Assembly: GCF_014649815.1 (NCBI RefSeq)
Contig: NZ_BMTT01000002.1
Coordinates: 558,001-622,000, forward strand
Reading direction: 5' to 3'
DNA from: Streptomyces mutabilis
GTDB taxonomy: Bacteria > Actinomycetota > Actinomycetes > Streptomycetales > Streptomycetaceae
DNA: 64,000 nt
Part shown: positions 8,327 through 16,619 of the stretch, in pieces
Layout: each line of letters opens with the position of its first letter
Numbering within the stretch: position 1 is the first letter of the stretch
Position numbers and translations under genes: made by a program
Notes under the pieces: model-generated
The model's input: only the letters and a program-made list of their open reading frames with translations
Told to the model about the DNA's origin: nothing
Database searches by the model: none

Positions 8327-8806
8327 ATGACGATCTCGGACTCATCGTGGGACAACCCGACGGCCGCCCTTCTCATCTCCGGCAAGGGCCTGACCCCTCG
8401 CATCGTCACACAGACACTCGGTATCGTTCCGTCGTCCGCCCTCCTACCGACGAATCGTTCCCGTGTCCAGCCCGACGAACGGGTCTGGGCGGTCCGTATC
8501 ACTACCACGCCCGACCAGGGATTCGACAGTGCGCTGGACGAGCTGATCGACCTCATGGCCGACAAGTTGCGGGACATTCAGAAGCTCAGTCAGGCCGGGC
8601 TCACTGTGCAGATCGACCTGAGTGGCCGGGTGGCCACTCGTGCCGATGGCTTCGTCTCACCGCGCAGCCTGTCGCGCGTGGCCGCTCTGGCCATTCCGCT
8701 GTCCTTCACCGTCGGCGTGCCCCTGTCCGAACGCTCCGAGGACGCGTGGGACTCGCTGCCCGCGGCCGACGGTGCTCATCGGGCGCCTGTACAAGGACAG
8801 GTGTAA
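8327..8806 (+). CDS. DUF4279 domain protein
   Basis: 159 residues from ATG eight bases after the preceding stop. It has the DUF4279 order: opening strand AALLISGKGLTPRIVTQTLG, W-containing strand VWAVRITT, helix ALDELIDLMADKLRDIQKLS, strand TVQIDLSG, and closing SPRSLSRVAALAIPLSFTV. The last about 25 residues are atypical and coding character then continues in another frame (see 8772-8939), which suggests a frameshift or junction near 8770. Probably cytoplasmic; an immunity-like role is a guess. Confidence 0.7.
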   Translation: MTISDSSWDNPTAALLISGKGLTPRIVTQTLGIVPSSALLPTNRSRVQPDERVWAVRITTTPDQGFDSALDELIDLMADKLRDIQKLSQAGLTVQIDLSGRVATRADGFVSPRSLSRVAALAIPLSFTVGVPLSERSEDAWDSLPAADGAHRAPVQGQV

Positions 8807-8939
8807 CCGGTCCGACATCGATCCCGCCACCGTCGGTGATCAGGACGGTACGGCCGTCGACGCCGAGTGCTCTCTGCGGTGCTGCCTGGACGACCATCGG
8901 AGTAAGCGGAACTCGGTATCTCCTCGGGCTCGTGCCTGA
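8772..8939 (+). pseudogene. Possible gene remnant after the DUF4279 gene
   Basis: A 55-codon frame from GTG at 8772 overlaps the end of the DUF4279 gene and stops just before the convergent secreted-protein gene. It reads IGRLYKDRCNRSDIDPATVG, which looks more protein-like than the overlapping end of the preceding frame. It has no ribosome site. It may be a decayed fragment at the island edge; weak evidence. Confidence 0.25.
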
Positions 8940-8945
8940 CGGTCC

Positions 8946-9995
8946 TCAGCGGTTCACCGACTGGATCTCCTGCACCGTCACGTCCTGCGTGGCGCCGAAC
9001 GTGCCCTCCGGGAGGTCGCCGCCCTCGCCCGTGGTGCTGGTCCACGAGATCTTCCAGGTGACGGTGGCCTGCAAGGCGTACGCGCCGTCGGAGCCCGAGG
9101 CGCGGAGGTAGGTGACGCCGCAAGGTGGGGTGTCGTTCGCCTTGCCGTCCGCGTACGGCTCGCCGATGCTGCCGTCGGCGTTGATCTCGCAGTCGCCCGA
9201 TGCGGGGTAGGTACGGGCGTCGCTCGTGCCCGGGTCGATGTGGAGGGAGACGGGTTCGGCGGTGGTGGTGGCGGAGAGGCCCGTGCCGGGGAGGCTGGCG
9301 GTGACGGAGATCTTCTTGAACCTGGCCTTGTCGAGCCAGATCCAGGTGGGGAGGTTCACCTTTGTGGCTCCGGCCGGCTTCATCTCGATTTCGGTGCCGG
9401 GGACCGGGAGTTCGTCATAGGCGTATTCGGCGAGAATCTGCGGAGACACGGCCAGCGGCTCCTCGGGCACCTGGCCCTCGTCCACCCAGAACGGCTGCTT
9501 GTTGCACGAGTTGGCCTCCGGGTCATCCAATCGGTTGGGGTTCTTCACCGCAGCCCAGAACATTCCCTCGCCCTGCTTGTCGAGGTTGTAGTTCTTGTAG
9601 GGCTCGCCATCCTTGTAGTACGAATCCAGCGAGTCACCGATGAAGTCTCCGACACCTCTCAGGAAGAACAGGCCGTCGAGTCCCCGCCACAGCTTCACGG
9701 TCTTCTCGATCTGCTTGGGTGAGAACGCGGGCTCGTACCAGCAGGCGGGTGGCGTCCAGTTGCTGTTCTCCGGCGTGAGCGTGCCCGTGCCGGTCGGCTC
9801 CGAACTGCCGTTCACACTGGTCGTGACCTTGGTCTCGGCCCTGATGACGCCGTCCCCAGTGGAGCCTGTGGCGTTGCCCTCCGTGCCACCGCCGGCGTCA
9901 CGGCCGCCACCGGCGACGGCCACGGACGGCACTGCCGTCACGGCGAGGGCAAGGGCGGGGACGAGGAGCCTCCGTGTTGCAGTGGGGCGACGCAT
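8946..9995 (-). CDS. Secreted protein, second gene of a duplicated pair (copy 2)
   Basis: 349 residues from an ATG at 9995 whose A is shared with the stop of the lipoprotein gene (TGATG), as in copy 1. A signal peptide (hydrophobic LLVPALALAVTAVPSVAVA) is followed by a Gly-rich linker. It is homologous along its length to the protein at 1937-3004: PPACWYEPAFSPKQIEK, NLPTWIWLDKARFK, SGDCEINADGSIG, TPPCGV, and the closing VQEIQSVNR. It is transcribed toward copy 1, making a tail-to-tail arrangement around the island, and stands directly downstream of the Tad operon in the same direction, which may be the ancestral position. Confidence 0.85.
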   Translation of the reverse strand: MRRPTATRRLLVPALALAVTAVPSVAVAGGGRDAGGGTEGNATGSTGDGVIRAETKVTTSVNGSSEPTGTGTLTPENSNWTPPACWYEPAFSPKQIEKTVKLWRGLDGLFFLRGVGDFIGDSLDSYYKDGEPYKNYNLDKQGEGMFWAAVKNPNRLDDPEANSCNKQPFWVDEGQVPEEPLAVSPQILAEYAYDELPVPGTEIEMKPAGATKVNLPTWIWLDKARFKKISVTASLPGTGLSATTTAEPVSLHIDPGTSDARTYPASGDCEINADGSIGEPYADGKANDTPPCGVTYLRASGSDGAYALQATVTWKISWTSTTGEGGDLPEGTFGATQDVTVQEIQSVNR

Positions 9996-10651
9996 CACAT
10001 GCACCTCTTCGCCGCATCGGTCGAGGACACGCTCGTGGTCTGCCACACCCCTTCTGCGTTCTTCTCCAGCCGGGTGTTGTAGAAGACGTAGTCGCTGGGC
10101 GATCCCGTGACGGAGCGGTCGACCTTGCCCGTCTTGCGGTCCTTCGGGTACGTGCCGGTCGCGTCCATGCAGTACGTGACCGTCGCGGATCCGTCCTTCG
10201 CCAACGTGACCTCACGGTCGTAGTAGCGGGTCTCGCCCGTGAAGCTACGGTTGTTGTCGTAGAAGGACTTGATGTAGGTGGCAGCCGACATGAGGGCTGC
10301 GTCCTTCGAGTAGAACTCCAGCGCCGGGTGCTTCTCCGCGTCCACGACGATCGCCTCGTCGATCGAGTTGATGCGCCGCTCATTGTCGGCCAGCACCGCG
10401 TCCTTGACCGGGTCACCGGTCGCACCGCCCTCGAAGACGTTCTTCACGTCGGACGGCAGCTTGATCTCCGGACGGTCGACGCCGTCCTCGCTCGCCGAAG
10501 GCGACGGCGGCGCCGACGCCGAAGCCCCCGTGTCCGCTCCCGCGATCTTGTCCTTGCCGGAGTCCTCGGAGTCCGAGCCGCCGCAGCCGGAGAGGAGCAG
10601 GGCGACCGCTGCCGTCAGGGCGGCGGCGGCGATGGTCGGGCGTGTGCGCAT
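9995..10651 (-). CDS. Lipoprotein, first gene of a duplicated pair (copy 2)
   Basis: 218 residues with a signal peptide ending in the lipobox LLLSGC (Cys23) and a Ser/Asp/Gly linker carrying GADTG. Paralogue of 1287-1937, with matching RPEIKLPS, LEFYSKDAALMS, VTYCMDATG and DRKTGKV. It is coupled to the downstream secreted-protein gene by a one-base overlap. It follows the last pilin-like gene of the Tad operon by 63 bases and may be part of the same transcript. Anchored at the outer face of the membrane; function not known. Confidence 0.85.
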   Translation of the reverse strand: MRTRPTIAAAALTAAVALLLSGCGGSDSEDSGKDKIAGADTGASASAPPSPSASEDGVDRPEIKLPSDVKNVFEGGATGDPVKDAVLADNERRINSIDEAIVVDAEKHPALEFYSKDAALMSAATYIKSFYDNNRSFTGETRYYDREVTLAKDGSATVTYCMDATGTYPKDRKTGKVDRSVTGSPSDYVFYNTRLEKNAEGVWQTTSVSSTDAAKRCM

Positions 10652-10714
10652 GGGAGTCGTACCTCCGTTGGTGGGGGGATGGAAGCGAGGGGCGGGAGGG
10701 TGGCGGCGCGTGGG

Positions 10715-11176
10715 TCAGCCCACCTCGTTCTCCGCCACCGCCTGCCCGTGGACGACCACGTCGCCGCCGTAGAACATCCCCGTGAAGACCGGGGAGTAGG
10801 TGAGCTGGACCTCGACCTGCACCTGCGCGGCGTCGGCCACCACGCAATGCGTCCCGGCGATGTCCGCGCCGGTCATGTTCATCTCGGCGGCGAAGGCCTT
10901 GACCCTCGCGTCGCAGTTCTCGTAGTTGATGGGGGCGGGGCCGCCCACGTCGTCGTAGAGGGCCTCGCGGTCGATGTCCTGGGCGGCGTAGCGGGCGGCC
11001 TGCTCGGCGATGTCCGCGGCGCGTTCCCGCTTGGAGATGGACATGCCGCCGTCGATGACGAAGGCCGAGAGGGCGAGGAACACCAGGGCGAAGATGATGA
11101 CCGCGCCGGCGCCCGAGCCGCGGTCGTCCAAGTGGGCGCGCAGGTGGGCTAGCCGGCCGCGTACGAGGGATCTCAC
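10715..11176 (-). CDS. TadG-like minor pilin / pilus assembly protein
   Basis: 153 residues from GTG, overlapping the upstream stop by 4 bases (GTGA). After a basic leader, DRGSGAGAVIIFALVFLALS forms the TadE/TadG-type N-terminal hydrophobic helix, followed by DGGMSISKRERAADIAEQAARYAA, which is the usual TadG continuation, and a short extracytoplasmic domain with two Cys. It lacks the large vWA-type domain of classical TadG, so it is a short version. Last of the Tad cluster genes. Confidence 0.85.
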   Translation of the reverse strand: MRSLVRGRLAHLRAHLDDRGSGAGAVIIFALVFLALSAFVIDGGMSISKRERAADIAEQAARYAAQDIDREALYDDVGGPAPINYENCDARVKAFAAEMNMTGADIAGTHCVVADAAQVQVEVQLTYSPVFTGMFYGGDVVVHGQAVAENEVG

Positions 11177-11622
11177 GCCGTCCTCCGGTACGGGTCCAGC
11201 GGGGAGCTGAAGGTCGCCGAGAGGGTGGTGGGTATGTCGAGCCCGATCATCGCCAGGCCGCGCACCTCGCAGCTGACCTCCACCGTGAAGAGGGTGTCGG
11301 GCTCGAAGCCCGCGCTCTTCTGGACGACCGAGACCGGGCCGGAGCAGACGTCCGCGAGGTTGGCCTCGGCGGCCCTCTTCGCCTCGGCGATCGCCGTGCC
11401 GTGGTCCTTCTGGATGGAGCCCGCGCGGGCGGCGTCCCGGGCGGCGCCGTCGAGGGCGCCGCGGCCTTCGACCAGCTGGCCGAAGGCCACCAGGACGAGG
11501 ATGAAGAGGATCATCACCGGGGCGAGGATGACCACCTCGATGGTGGACAGGCCGTCGTCGTCCGATGTCCGGCGGCGGTTCCCGGGCGCCGTCGGGCCGA
11601 GGACGCGCAGGGTGACACGCAT
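11173..11622 (-). CDS. TadE-like minor pilin
   Basis: 149 residues from ATG, beginning immediately after the preceding stop. The hallmark DDGLSTIEVVILAPVMILFI (about 21-40), with Glu at the fifth place of the processed helix, is the TadE pseudopilin signature, followed by AARDAARAGS and an outer domain with two Cys. Function in the family: minor component needed for Flp pilus assembly at the membrane. Confidence 0.9.
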   Translation of the reverse strand: MRVTLRVLGPTAPGNRRRTSDDDGLSTIEVVILAPVMILFILVLVAFGQLVEGRGALDGAARDAARAGSIQKDHGTAIAEAKRAAEANLADVCSGPVSVVQKSAGFEPDTLFTVEVSCEVRGLAMIGLDIPTTLSATFSSPLDPYRRTA

Positions 11623-12084
11623 TCAGTTCCCCCCGTCCTCGACGAAGCGCTCCACCGGCCCCATCGACTCCGCGTGCACCGTCAGGTCCAGCCCCGGGAA
11701 CACCGTCGGGATGCGGGCCGTGATCTCCACGCCGACCGTGTCCTGTTGCGGCTGGAGCGTCTTCACGTTCGGTGCGATGACCAGTTGGGGGCCCAGTTGG
11801 CTGATGTAGCTGTCGACCACGTTCTGCGCCTCGCCGCGCCAGCCGCCGGGCTGGGCGTCGGCCGTCGCGCGGGCCTTGCGGGCGCCGGCCTGGGCCGCCG
11901 CCTGTGCCACGTGGTCGGCGAAGAAGTACAGCCCGAACTGCACCGTCGCGAAGATCATGAAGAACAGGACCGGGGTGAGCAGTACGAACTCGATCGCGGT
12001 CATGCCGGAATCGCCGCGGGTGGCCGCCGCCTCGCGCGCGGTCTCCACCCTGCGGCGCACCCGTCTCAGCATGCTCCCCGGCAT
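11623..12084 (-). CDS. TadE-like minor pilin
   Basis: 153 residues from ATG at 12084 (a second ATG lies four codons on). RGDSGMTAIEFVLLTPVLFF is the TadE processing region and hydrophobic helix; AAQAGARKARATAD and a compact outer domain follow. It stops directly at the next ATG, so the pilin-like genes 11623-12084, 11173-11622 and 10715-11176 are tightly coupled. Two other similar proteins in the same operon make three pseudopilins. Confidence 0.9.
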   Translation of the reverse strand: MPGSMLRRVRRRVETAREAAATRGDSGMTAIEFVLLTPVLFFMIFATVQFGLYFFADHVAQAAAQAGARKARATADAQPGGWRGEAQNVVDSYISQLGPQLVIAPNVKTLQPQQDTVGVEITARIPTVFPGLDLTVHAESMGPVERFVEDGGN

Positions 12085-12115
12085 CCCCGTCAACCCCGTT
12101 CGTCGCGTCGTGCGA

Positions 12116-12376
12116 TCAGCAGGTGCTGCCCGCGTCCGCGCCCTTGATGCAGTCGCCGACCTTGTTCGCGCCCTCGCTGAGGGCGGCGTTGATGATGGCG
12201 GCCACCACGCCGACGATCGCCACGACGACCGCCGAGATGATGACCCACTCGACGGCGGACGCACCGCGGTCCAGTTCGCCGGAACGGGCGCGGTCCACGC
12301 GGGCGCGCAGGAAGGTGATCAGGAAGTCCACGGGCACGATGCCCGTGGTGCCGGTGCGGAGGTTCCGTCCGTTCAT
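12116..12376 (-). CDS. Flp-type prepilin, probable major pilin
   Basis: 86 residues from ATG. A 36-residue basic leader ends at RG, followed by ASAVEWVIISAVVVAIVGVV. The Gly before Ala and the Glu at mature position 5 match the type IV/Flp prepilin peptidase site. The mature protein of about 50 residues is nearly all hydrophobic helix with two Cys in the tail. It is the first pilin gene after TadC and probably the main subunit of the pilus. No prepilin peptidase gene is visible in the window. Confidence 0.85.
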   Translation of the reverse strand: MNGRNLRTGTTGIVPVDFLITFLRARVDRARSGELDRGASAVEWVIISAVVVAIVGVVAAIINAALSEGANKVGDCIKGADAGSTC

Positions 12377-12462
12377 GTGGAATTCTGTCCTCTCGTATCA
12401 GTTTCTGGAAGCGAAGCCGCTTTTGAGCCTCTTGGCCCTCTGGAGCCGAGAAAGCCGCCGCG

Positions 12463-13386
12463 TCACACCTGAAACACCCGCATCGCCGCCGGATAGATCA
12501 GGAACACCAGGAACCCGGCGCACAGCAGGAGCTGGGCCACGAGCATCGACTGGGACTTCTCCCCCGCGCTGCCCTCGATCTCGGCGAGTTCGCGGTGCCG
12601 CATGGTCTCGGCGCGGGAGGCGAGGGACTCGCGGACCTTGGCGCCGTCGTCGGCGACCAGGGCGAGGGAGGCGGAGAGATCCTTGAGTTCCTCGACGCCC
12701 AGGTCCTCGCCGAGCTGTCCGAGCGCCTGCCACTGGCTGATGCCCGTGATGCGCGCGTCCGACAGGGCGTTGCGGATGCGGTGGGTCGCCCAGCCGTCCG
12801 ACACCTCCGCCGCCGCCATCAGCGCCTCGGGCAGACCACGGCCGCCGGCCAGGCTCATGGAGACCAGGTCCAGGTACGCGCCGATCACGCGCCGCAGGTC
12901 ACGGCGCTTCTCGGCGGCGTCCCGGCGTACCTCCAGGTCGGGGAGGAAGAAGAAGATCACCGCGCAGAGCAGGGCCAGCCAGACGGGGATGACCGGGCTG
13001 TCGTTGAAGCCGAGGGTCCACACGATCGCGAACAGGAACGGCCCGAAGAACAGGCCGCCCACCGCCAGCAGCGCCTTGGTCGCCAGGAACTTCTCCCAGC
13101 TGCGGTCCAGCACCGCCAGGTCCGCGCGCAGCGAGCGCTGCTCCCAGCCCTGCTGCAGGTACAGCTCGGCGACGCGGGCACCGACCTGGGCGCGCAGCGT
13201 GCCGAAGCGGCCGGTGTCCTTCGCCGTGCGCGACGACGATTCGTACGCCGCCCCGCGCGCCCGCATCGCGTCGATGCGGGCGACCTGCTGGATCGGGCTC
13301 TGCCTGCTCGGCATCAGGGCGCGGACCAGGGCGTAGATGCCCAGGCCGATGACCGCGCCGACCAGGACCGGCATCGTCAGGTTCAT
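12463..13386 (-). CDS. tadC: Tad pilus inner-membrane platform protein, TadC-type (GspF family)
   Basis: 307 residues from ATG at 13386, overlapping the TadB stop by four bases. Membrane helices near 5-20, 105-125, 130-150 and 280-303 surround a cytoplasmic GspF helical domain containing GAYLDLVSMSLAGGRGLPEAL and LKDLSASLALVADDGAKVRESL. In Tad systems TadB and TadC form the platform driven by TadA. The order TadA-TadB-TadC supports the assignment. Confidence 0.9.
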   Translation of the reverse strand: MNLTMPVLVGAVIGLGIYALVRALMPSRQSPIQQVARIDAMRARGAAYESSSRTAKDTGRFGTLRAQVGARVAELYLQQGWEQRSLRADLAVLDRSWEKFLATKALLAVGGLFFGPFLFAIVWTLGFNDSPVIPVWLALLCAVIFFFLPDLEVRRDAAEKRRDLRRVIGAYLDLVSMSLAGGRGLPEALMAAAEVSDGWATHRIRNALSDARITGISQWQALGQLGEDLGVEELKDLSASLALVADDGAKVRESLASRAETMRHRELAEIEGSAGEKSQSMLVAQLLLCAGFLVFLIYPAAMRVFQV

Positions 13387-14435
13387 CGTCGTACCCCCTC
13401 GTCCCCAGACGCCTGAGACGGCTGGGACGGTTGCGGCAGGCGCTGCGCGGTCTGGCCCGGCTGGGCAGCCGCGTGCTGCGGCTGACCCGGCGTCCGGGGG
13501 CGGACGAACTGGACGTCGGAGTGGTCCCGGACGAGGAAGCGCTCCGGTGTCTCGATGGTCGACAGCTTGCGCAGCCACCAGAAGCCCAGCGCGAACAGTC
13601 CGCACACGCAGGCCAGGACGAGCTGGCCGACGGGTGATCCGTACGGCTCGACGAAGTCCCGGTTGAAGATGGACAGGCCGAGGACGAAGAGGACCGACAC
13701 CGCGACCACGATCTGGACGGAACGGCGGGTCGAGGCGCGCTGGGCCATCACGCGCTGGCGCATGTCGACCTCCTCGCGCGCCGACTTGGCGAGCGCGCCG
13801 AGGACCTGGCGCAGACCGGGGCCGCGCAGCCGCGCGTTGAGGATCAGGGCGGCGACGATGATGTCGGCGGACGCGTCGTCGATCTCGTCGGCGAGGTGCT
13901 GGAGCGCGTCGGGCAGCGGGGTGCGCGAGCGCAGCCGGTCGACCAGGGCGTCCAGGTGCGGGCGCAGTACGGGCGCGGCGGCGCGGGCGGAGGCCGGGAT
14001 GGCCTGCTCCAGGCCTACGGCGCCGGCGATGGTGTCGCGCAGGGACTCCGTCCAGGAGGCCAGGGCCTCCACCCGCTTCATGGCGGCGCGTTCCTCGGCG
14101 GCGCCGCCGAAGAGGCGGTCCCAGAAGAAGACGAGGACGCCGGCGGCGATGCCCAGGACCGCCCAGCGGGTGACGAGCAGGACGACGAGGCCGACGATGG
14201 CCGCGAGGGAGCCGCGCTGACCGGCCCAGCGGATCAGTTCGTTGGCCCGCTCGGTGGCCTGGCGCTTCTCGTGCTCGGGCTTGGCGGGCAGGCCGCGTAC
14301 GGCGAGCAGGAGCAGGGCGATGCCGCCGCCGACGGCGACGCCGCAGCCGAGGGCGTACAGGACGGTGGTGGAGAACAGGCCGCCCATGGAGCCGAGGGAG
14401 TCGAGCGCGGCCAGAGTGGTGTGCGTGGTGGTCAT
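13383..14435 (-). CDS. tadB: Tad pilus inner-membrane platform protein, TadB-type (GspF family)
   Basis: 350 residues from the ATG at 14435, chosen because GGGGGTG stands eight bases before it; a GTG at 14450 would overlap the TadA stop more. Helices near 25-45, 80-115, 255-275 and 283-303 enclose the GspF core (ADIIVAALILNARLRGPGLR and VLGALAKSAREEVDMRQRV). The C-terminal tail is Gln/Pro-rich. Adjacent to and translationally coupled with TadC. Confidence 0.9.
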   Translation of the reverse strand: MTTTHTTLAALDSLGSMGGLFSTTVLYALGCGVAVGGGIALLLLAVRGLPAKPEHEKRQATERANELIRWAGQRGSLAAIVGLVVLLVTRWAVLGIAAGVLVFFWDRLFGGAAEERAAMKRVEALASWTESLRDTIAGAVGLEQAIPASARAAAPVLRPHLDALVDRLRSRTPLPDALQHLADEIDDASADIIVAALILNARLRGPGLRQVLGALAKSAREEVDMRQRVMAQRASTRRSVQIVVAVSVLFVLGLSIFNRDFVEPYGSPVGQLVLACVCGLFALGFWWLRKLSTIETPERFLVRDHSDVQFVRPRTPGQPQHAAAQPGQTAQRLPQPSQPSQASGDEGVRR

Positions 14436-14440
14436 GTGCG

Positions 14441-15748
14441 TCACCCCCACGTTCCGTTGGGCCGGTAGCCGTAGGCGATGAGTTCCTCCAGGCAGGCTAT
14501 GGGGGCGTGCGGTACGACCCGGCCGTCGGGGGTCTCGGCGAAGACCTCGCTGGAGAGGACGCGTCCGTCGACGCCGTTGACCTCGCGGACGGAGGTGACC
14601 ATGCGCTGGAGGCGTCCGCCGCTGTGGAAGTTGTTGCGCCGCTGGATGAAGACGACGAAGTTGACGGCGCCGGCCACCAGCATCTGACTGGCCTCGATCG
14701 GCAGCCGTTCGGCGGCCTGGAGGGCGTACGTCGAGATGCGGTTGAAGACCTCGTGCGAGCTGTTGGCGTGGATCGTGGACAGCGAGCCGTCGTTGCCCTG
14801 CGACATCGCGTTGAGCATGGTCACGATCTCGTCGCCCAGCACCTCACCGACGATGACGCGGGAGGGGTTCATACGGAGGGACCGGCGGACCAGCTCCGCC
14901 ATGCTGATGGTGCCCTGGCCCTCGGAGTTCGGCAGCCGCTCCTCGAAGGCCACCACGTTGGGGTGGAGGTCGGGGAAGGTGTCGAGGCCCAGCTCCAGCG
15001 CCCGCTCGACGGTGATCAGGCGCTCGTTGGGGGGGATCTCGTTGGCGAGGGCACGCAGCAGCGTCGTCTTGCCCGCGTTGGTCGCGCCCGCGATCATGAT
15101 GTTCTTGCGGGCCCGGACCGCGCAGGCCAGGAAGTGGCCCAGCTCCGGGGTGAGGGTGCCGTTGCCGACCAGGTCGGAGATGAAGACCTTGCCCATGCGG
15201 GCGCGACGGATGGACAGCGCCGGGCGCCGGGCGACGTCCATGACCGCAGACAGACGCGAACCGTCCGGCAGCCGCAGGTCCAGCTGCGGGTTGGCGGAGT
15301 CGAAGGGGCGGGAGGAGAGGCCGGAGTAGGCGCCGAGGATCTGGATCAGCTCGATCAGCTCCTCGTCGGTCTCGGCGACCGGCTCGCCGCGCTCCTCGCG
15401 CCCGTCTGAGTAGCCGACGAAGACCTGGTCGCAGCCGTTGATGTCGATGTTCTCGACCTCGGGGTCGTCCAGCAGCGGCTGGAGCCGCCCCACGCCGAAC
15501 AGCGCGGCGTGCACGGCGGCGGCGTACGCCTCCTCCGTCTCCGCGTCCAGCGGCGTGCGCCCGGCGTTGATCTCGGCGCGGGCGTACTCCTCCAGGATCT
15601 GCGCGATGACGGCACGCGCGTACTGCCGTTCGTCCTCGGTGGACATCGGCGTGACGCCGCTGACCTGGTCCTGGCGACGCTGCTCGGCGATGCGGTCACC
15701 GGCGTCCTGCCGGAACCGCTTGACCAACGAGTGGTCGACAGCGGTCAT
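14441..15748 (-). CDS. tadA: Tad pilus secretion ATPase, TadA/CpaF family
   Basis: 435 residues from ATG at 15748, overlapping the TadZ stop (ATGA). The N-terminal domain has the CpaF pattern ENIDINGCDQVFVGYSDG. The RecA-like domain has Walker A GATNAGKT (221-228), the Asp-box-like RVIVGEVLGDE (297-307) and the His-box STIHANSS (324-331). Full length for the family. It powers assembly of the Flp pilus from the cytoplasmic face of the membrane. Confidence 0.96.
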   Translation of the reverse strand: MTAVDHSLVKRFRQDAGDRIAEQRRQDQVSGVTPMSTEDERQYARAVIAQILEEYARAEINAGRTPLDAETEEAYAAAVHAALFGVGRLQPLLDDPEVENIDINGCDQVFVGYSDGREERGEPVAETDEELIELIQILGAYSGLSSRPFDSANPQLDLRLPDGSRLSAVMDVARRPALSIRRARMGKVFISDLVGNGTLTPELGHFLACAVRARKNIMIAGATNAGKTTLLRALANEIPPNERLITVERALELGLDTFPDLHPNVVAFEERLPNSEGQGTISMAELVRRSLRMNPSRVIVGEVLGDEIVTMLNAMSQGNDGSLSTIHANSSHEVFNRISTYALQAAERLPIEASQMLVAGAVNFVVFIQRRNNFHSGGRLQRMVTSVREVNGVDGRVLSSEVFAETPDGRVVPHAPIACLEELIAYGYRPNGTWG

Positions 15749-16602
15749 CGGCCGGCCCCCGCGTGGCCGTTCATGTCGGTGCCGGCGGGCCCGGTCGGTG
15801 CGGACCAGGCGGCGCCGAACTGCTGGTACAGGTCCGAGGTGACCTTGCGGGCGGAACGGATGAGCAGCGACTTCTCCAGCCGGCCGCGCCTGCGTCCCGC
15901 CAACTGGTCCGCTCCGGCCGGGTCGTCGGCGATGGTGCCGACCACGCGGGCGCCGGTCTGGGCGGCCACCAGCATGTCGTTGACCTGGCCCGAGAGTTTG
16001 GCCGCGTTGTTGGTGTCGGCGACGAGGACGACGCCGATCAGGGGCATGCCGAGGCTCGCGGCGCCGCGCGGGCCGCCGTGCAGCTTGTTGGACAGCGCGG
16101 CGGCGCGGTCGCGGACGCGGGCGATGGCCTCCGGCTCGGTACGGGAGATCAACAGGACCAACGAGGCGTGCGGGAACAGCTCGGTGGCCGGGGAGTCGCC
16201 GCTGATGCGGCCGCAGTCGGCGATGACGTCGGCGGGCGCGTTCGGGGACTCGGCGAGGGAGGCGAAGGCCCGGCCGAGGGTGGGCCACAGGCCCGCGAGA
16301 CCGGCGGCCTGCTCGGAGATGCCGAGTCCGACGAGGACCTCGAGGCCGCCGCTGAGGGGCTGCACGTGGTCCCAGAGCTGGTCGGGGACGAGGCCGCGGC
16401 GCGCGGTCGCGGCGATCGAGAGCATGCCGGTGTTGGGGTTGAGCGGCCCGCCGTGCGCGGCGGCGGACCGGTACACCAGGTCGCCGCCCGCCGGGTCGGT
16501 CTCGGCGAGCAGGACGCGTCGCGGCCAGACCGCCGCGAGGGCGACGGCCGCGGTGGTGACGCCGGGGGAACCCTTGTCGGCGGCGAGGGCGATGAGGGCC
16601 AT
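15745..16602 (-). CDS. Tad pilus localisation factor, TadZ/CpaE-like (MinD fold)
   Basis: 285 residues from ATG at 16602. It opens with MALIALAADKGSPGVTTAAV, a deviant MinD/ParA P-loop (KGSPGVTT), followed by VLLAETDPAGGDL. DVIADCGRIS is the switch-like strand and LLISRTEPEAIARVRD a further conserved strand. CpaE/TadZ proteins place the pilus machinery in the cell. Upstream of TadA with a four-base overlap. Confidence 0.85.
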   Translation of the reverse strand: MALIALAADKGSPGVTTAAVALAAVWPRRVLLAETDPAGGDLVYRSAAAHGGPLNPNTGMLSIAATARRGLVPDQLWDHVQPLSGGLEVLVGLGISEQAAGLAGLWPTLGRAFASLAESPNAPADVIADCGRISGDSPATELFPHASLVLLISRTEPEAIARVRDRAAALSNKLHGGPRGAASLGMPLIGVVLVADTNNAAKLSGQVNDMLVAAQTGARVVGTIADDPAGADQLAGRRRGRLEKSLLIRSARKVTSDLYQQFGAAWSAPTGPAGTDMNGHAGAGR

Positions 16603-16619
16603 GGGTGGTTGGTCGCCTT

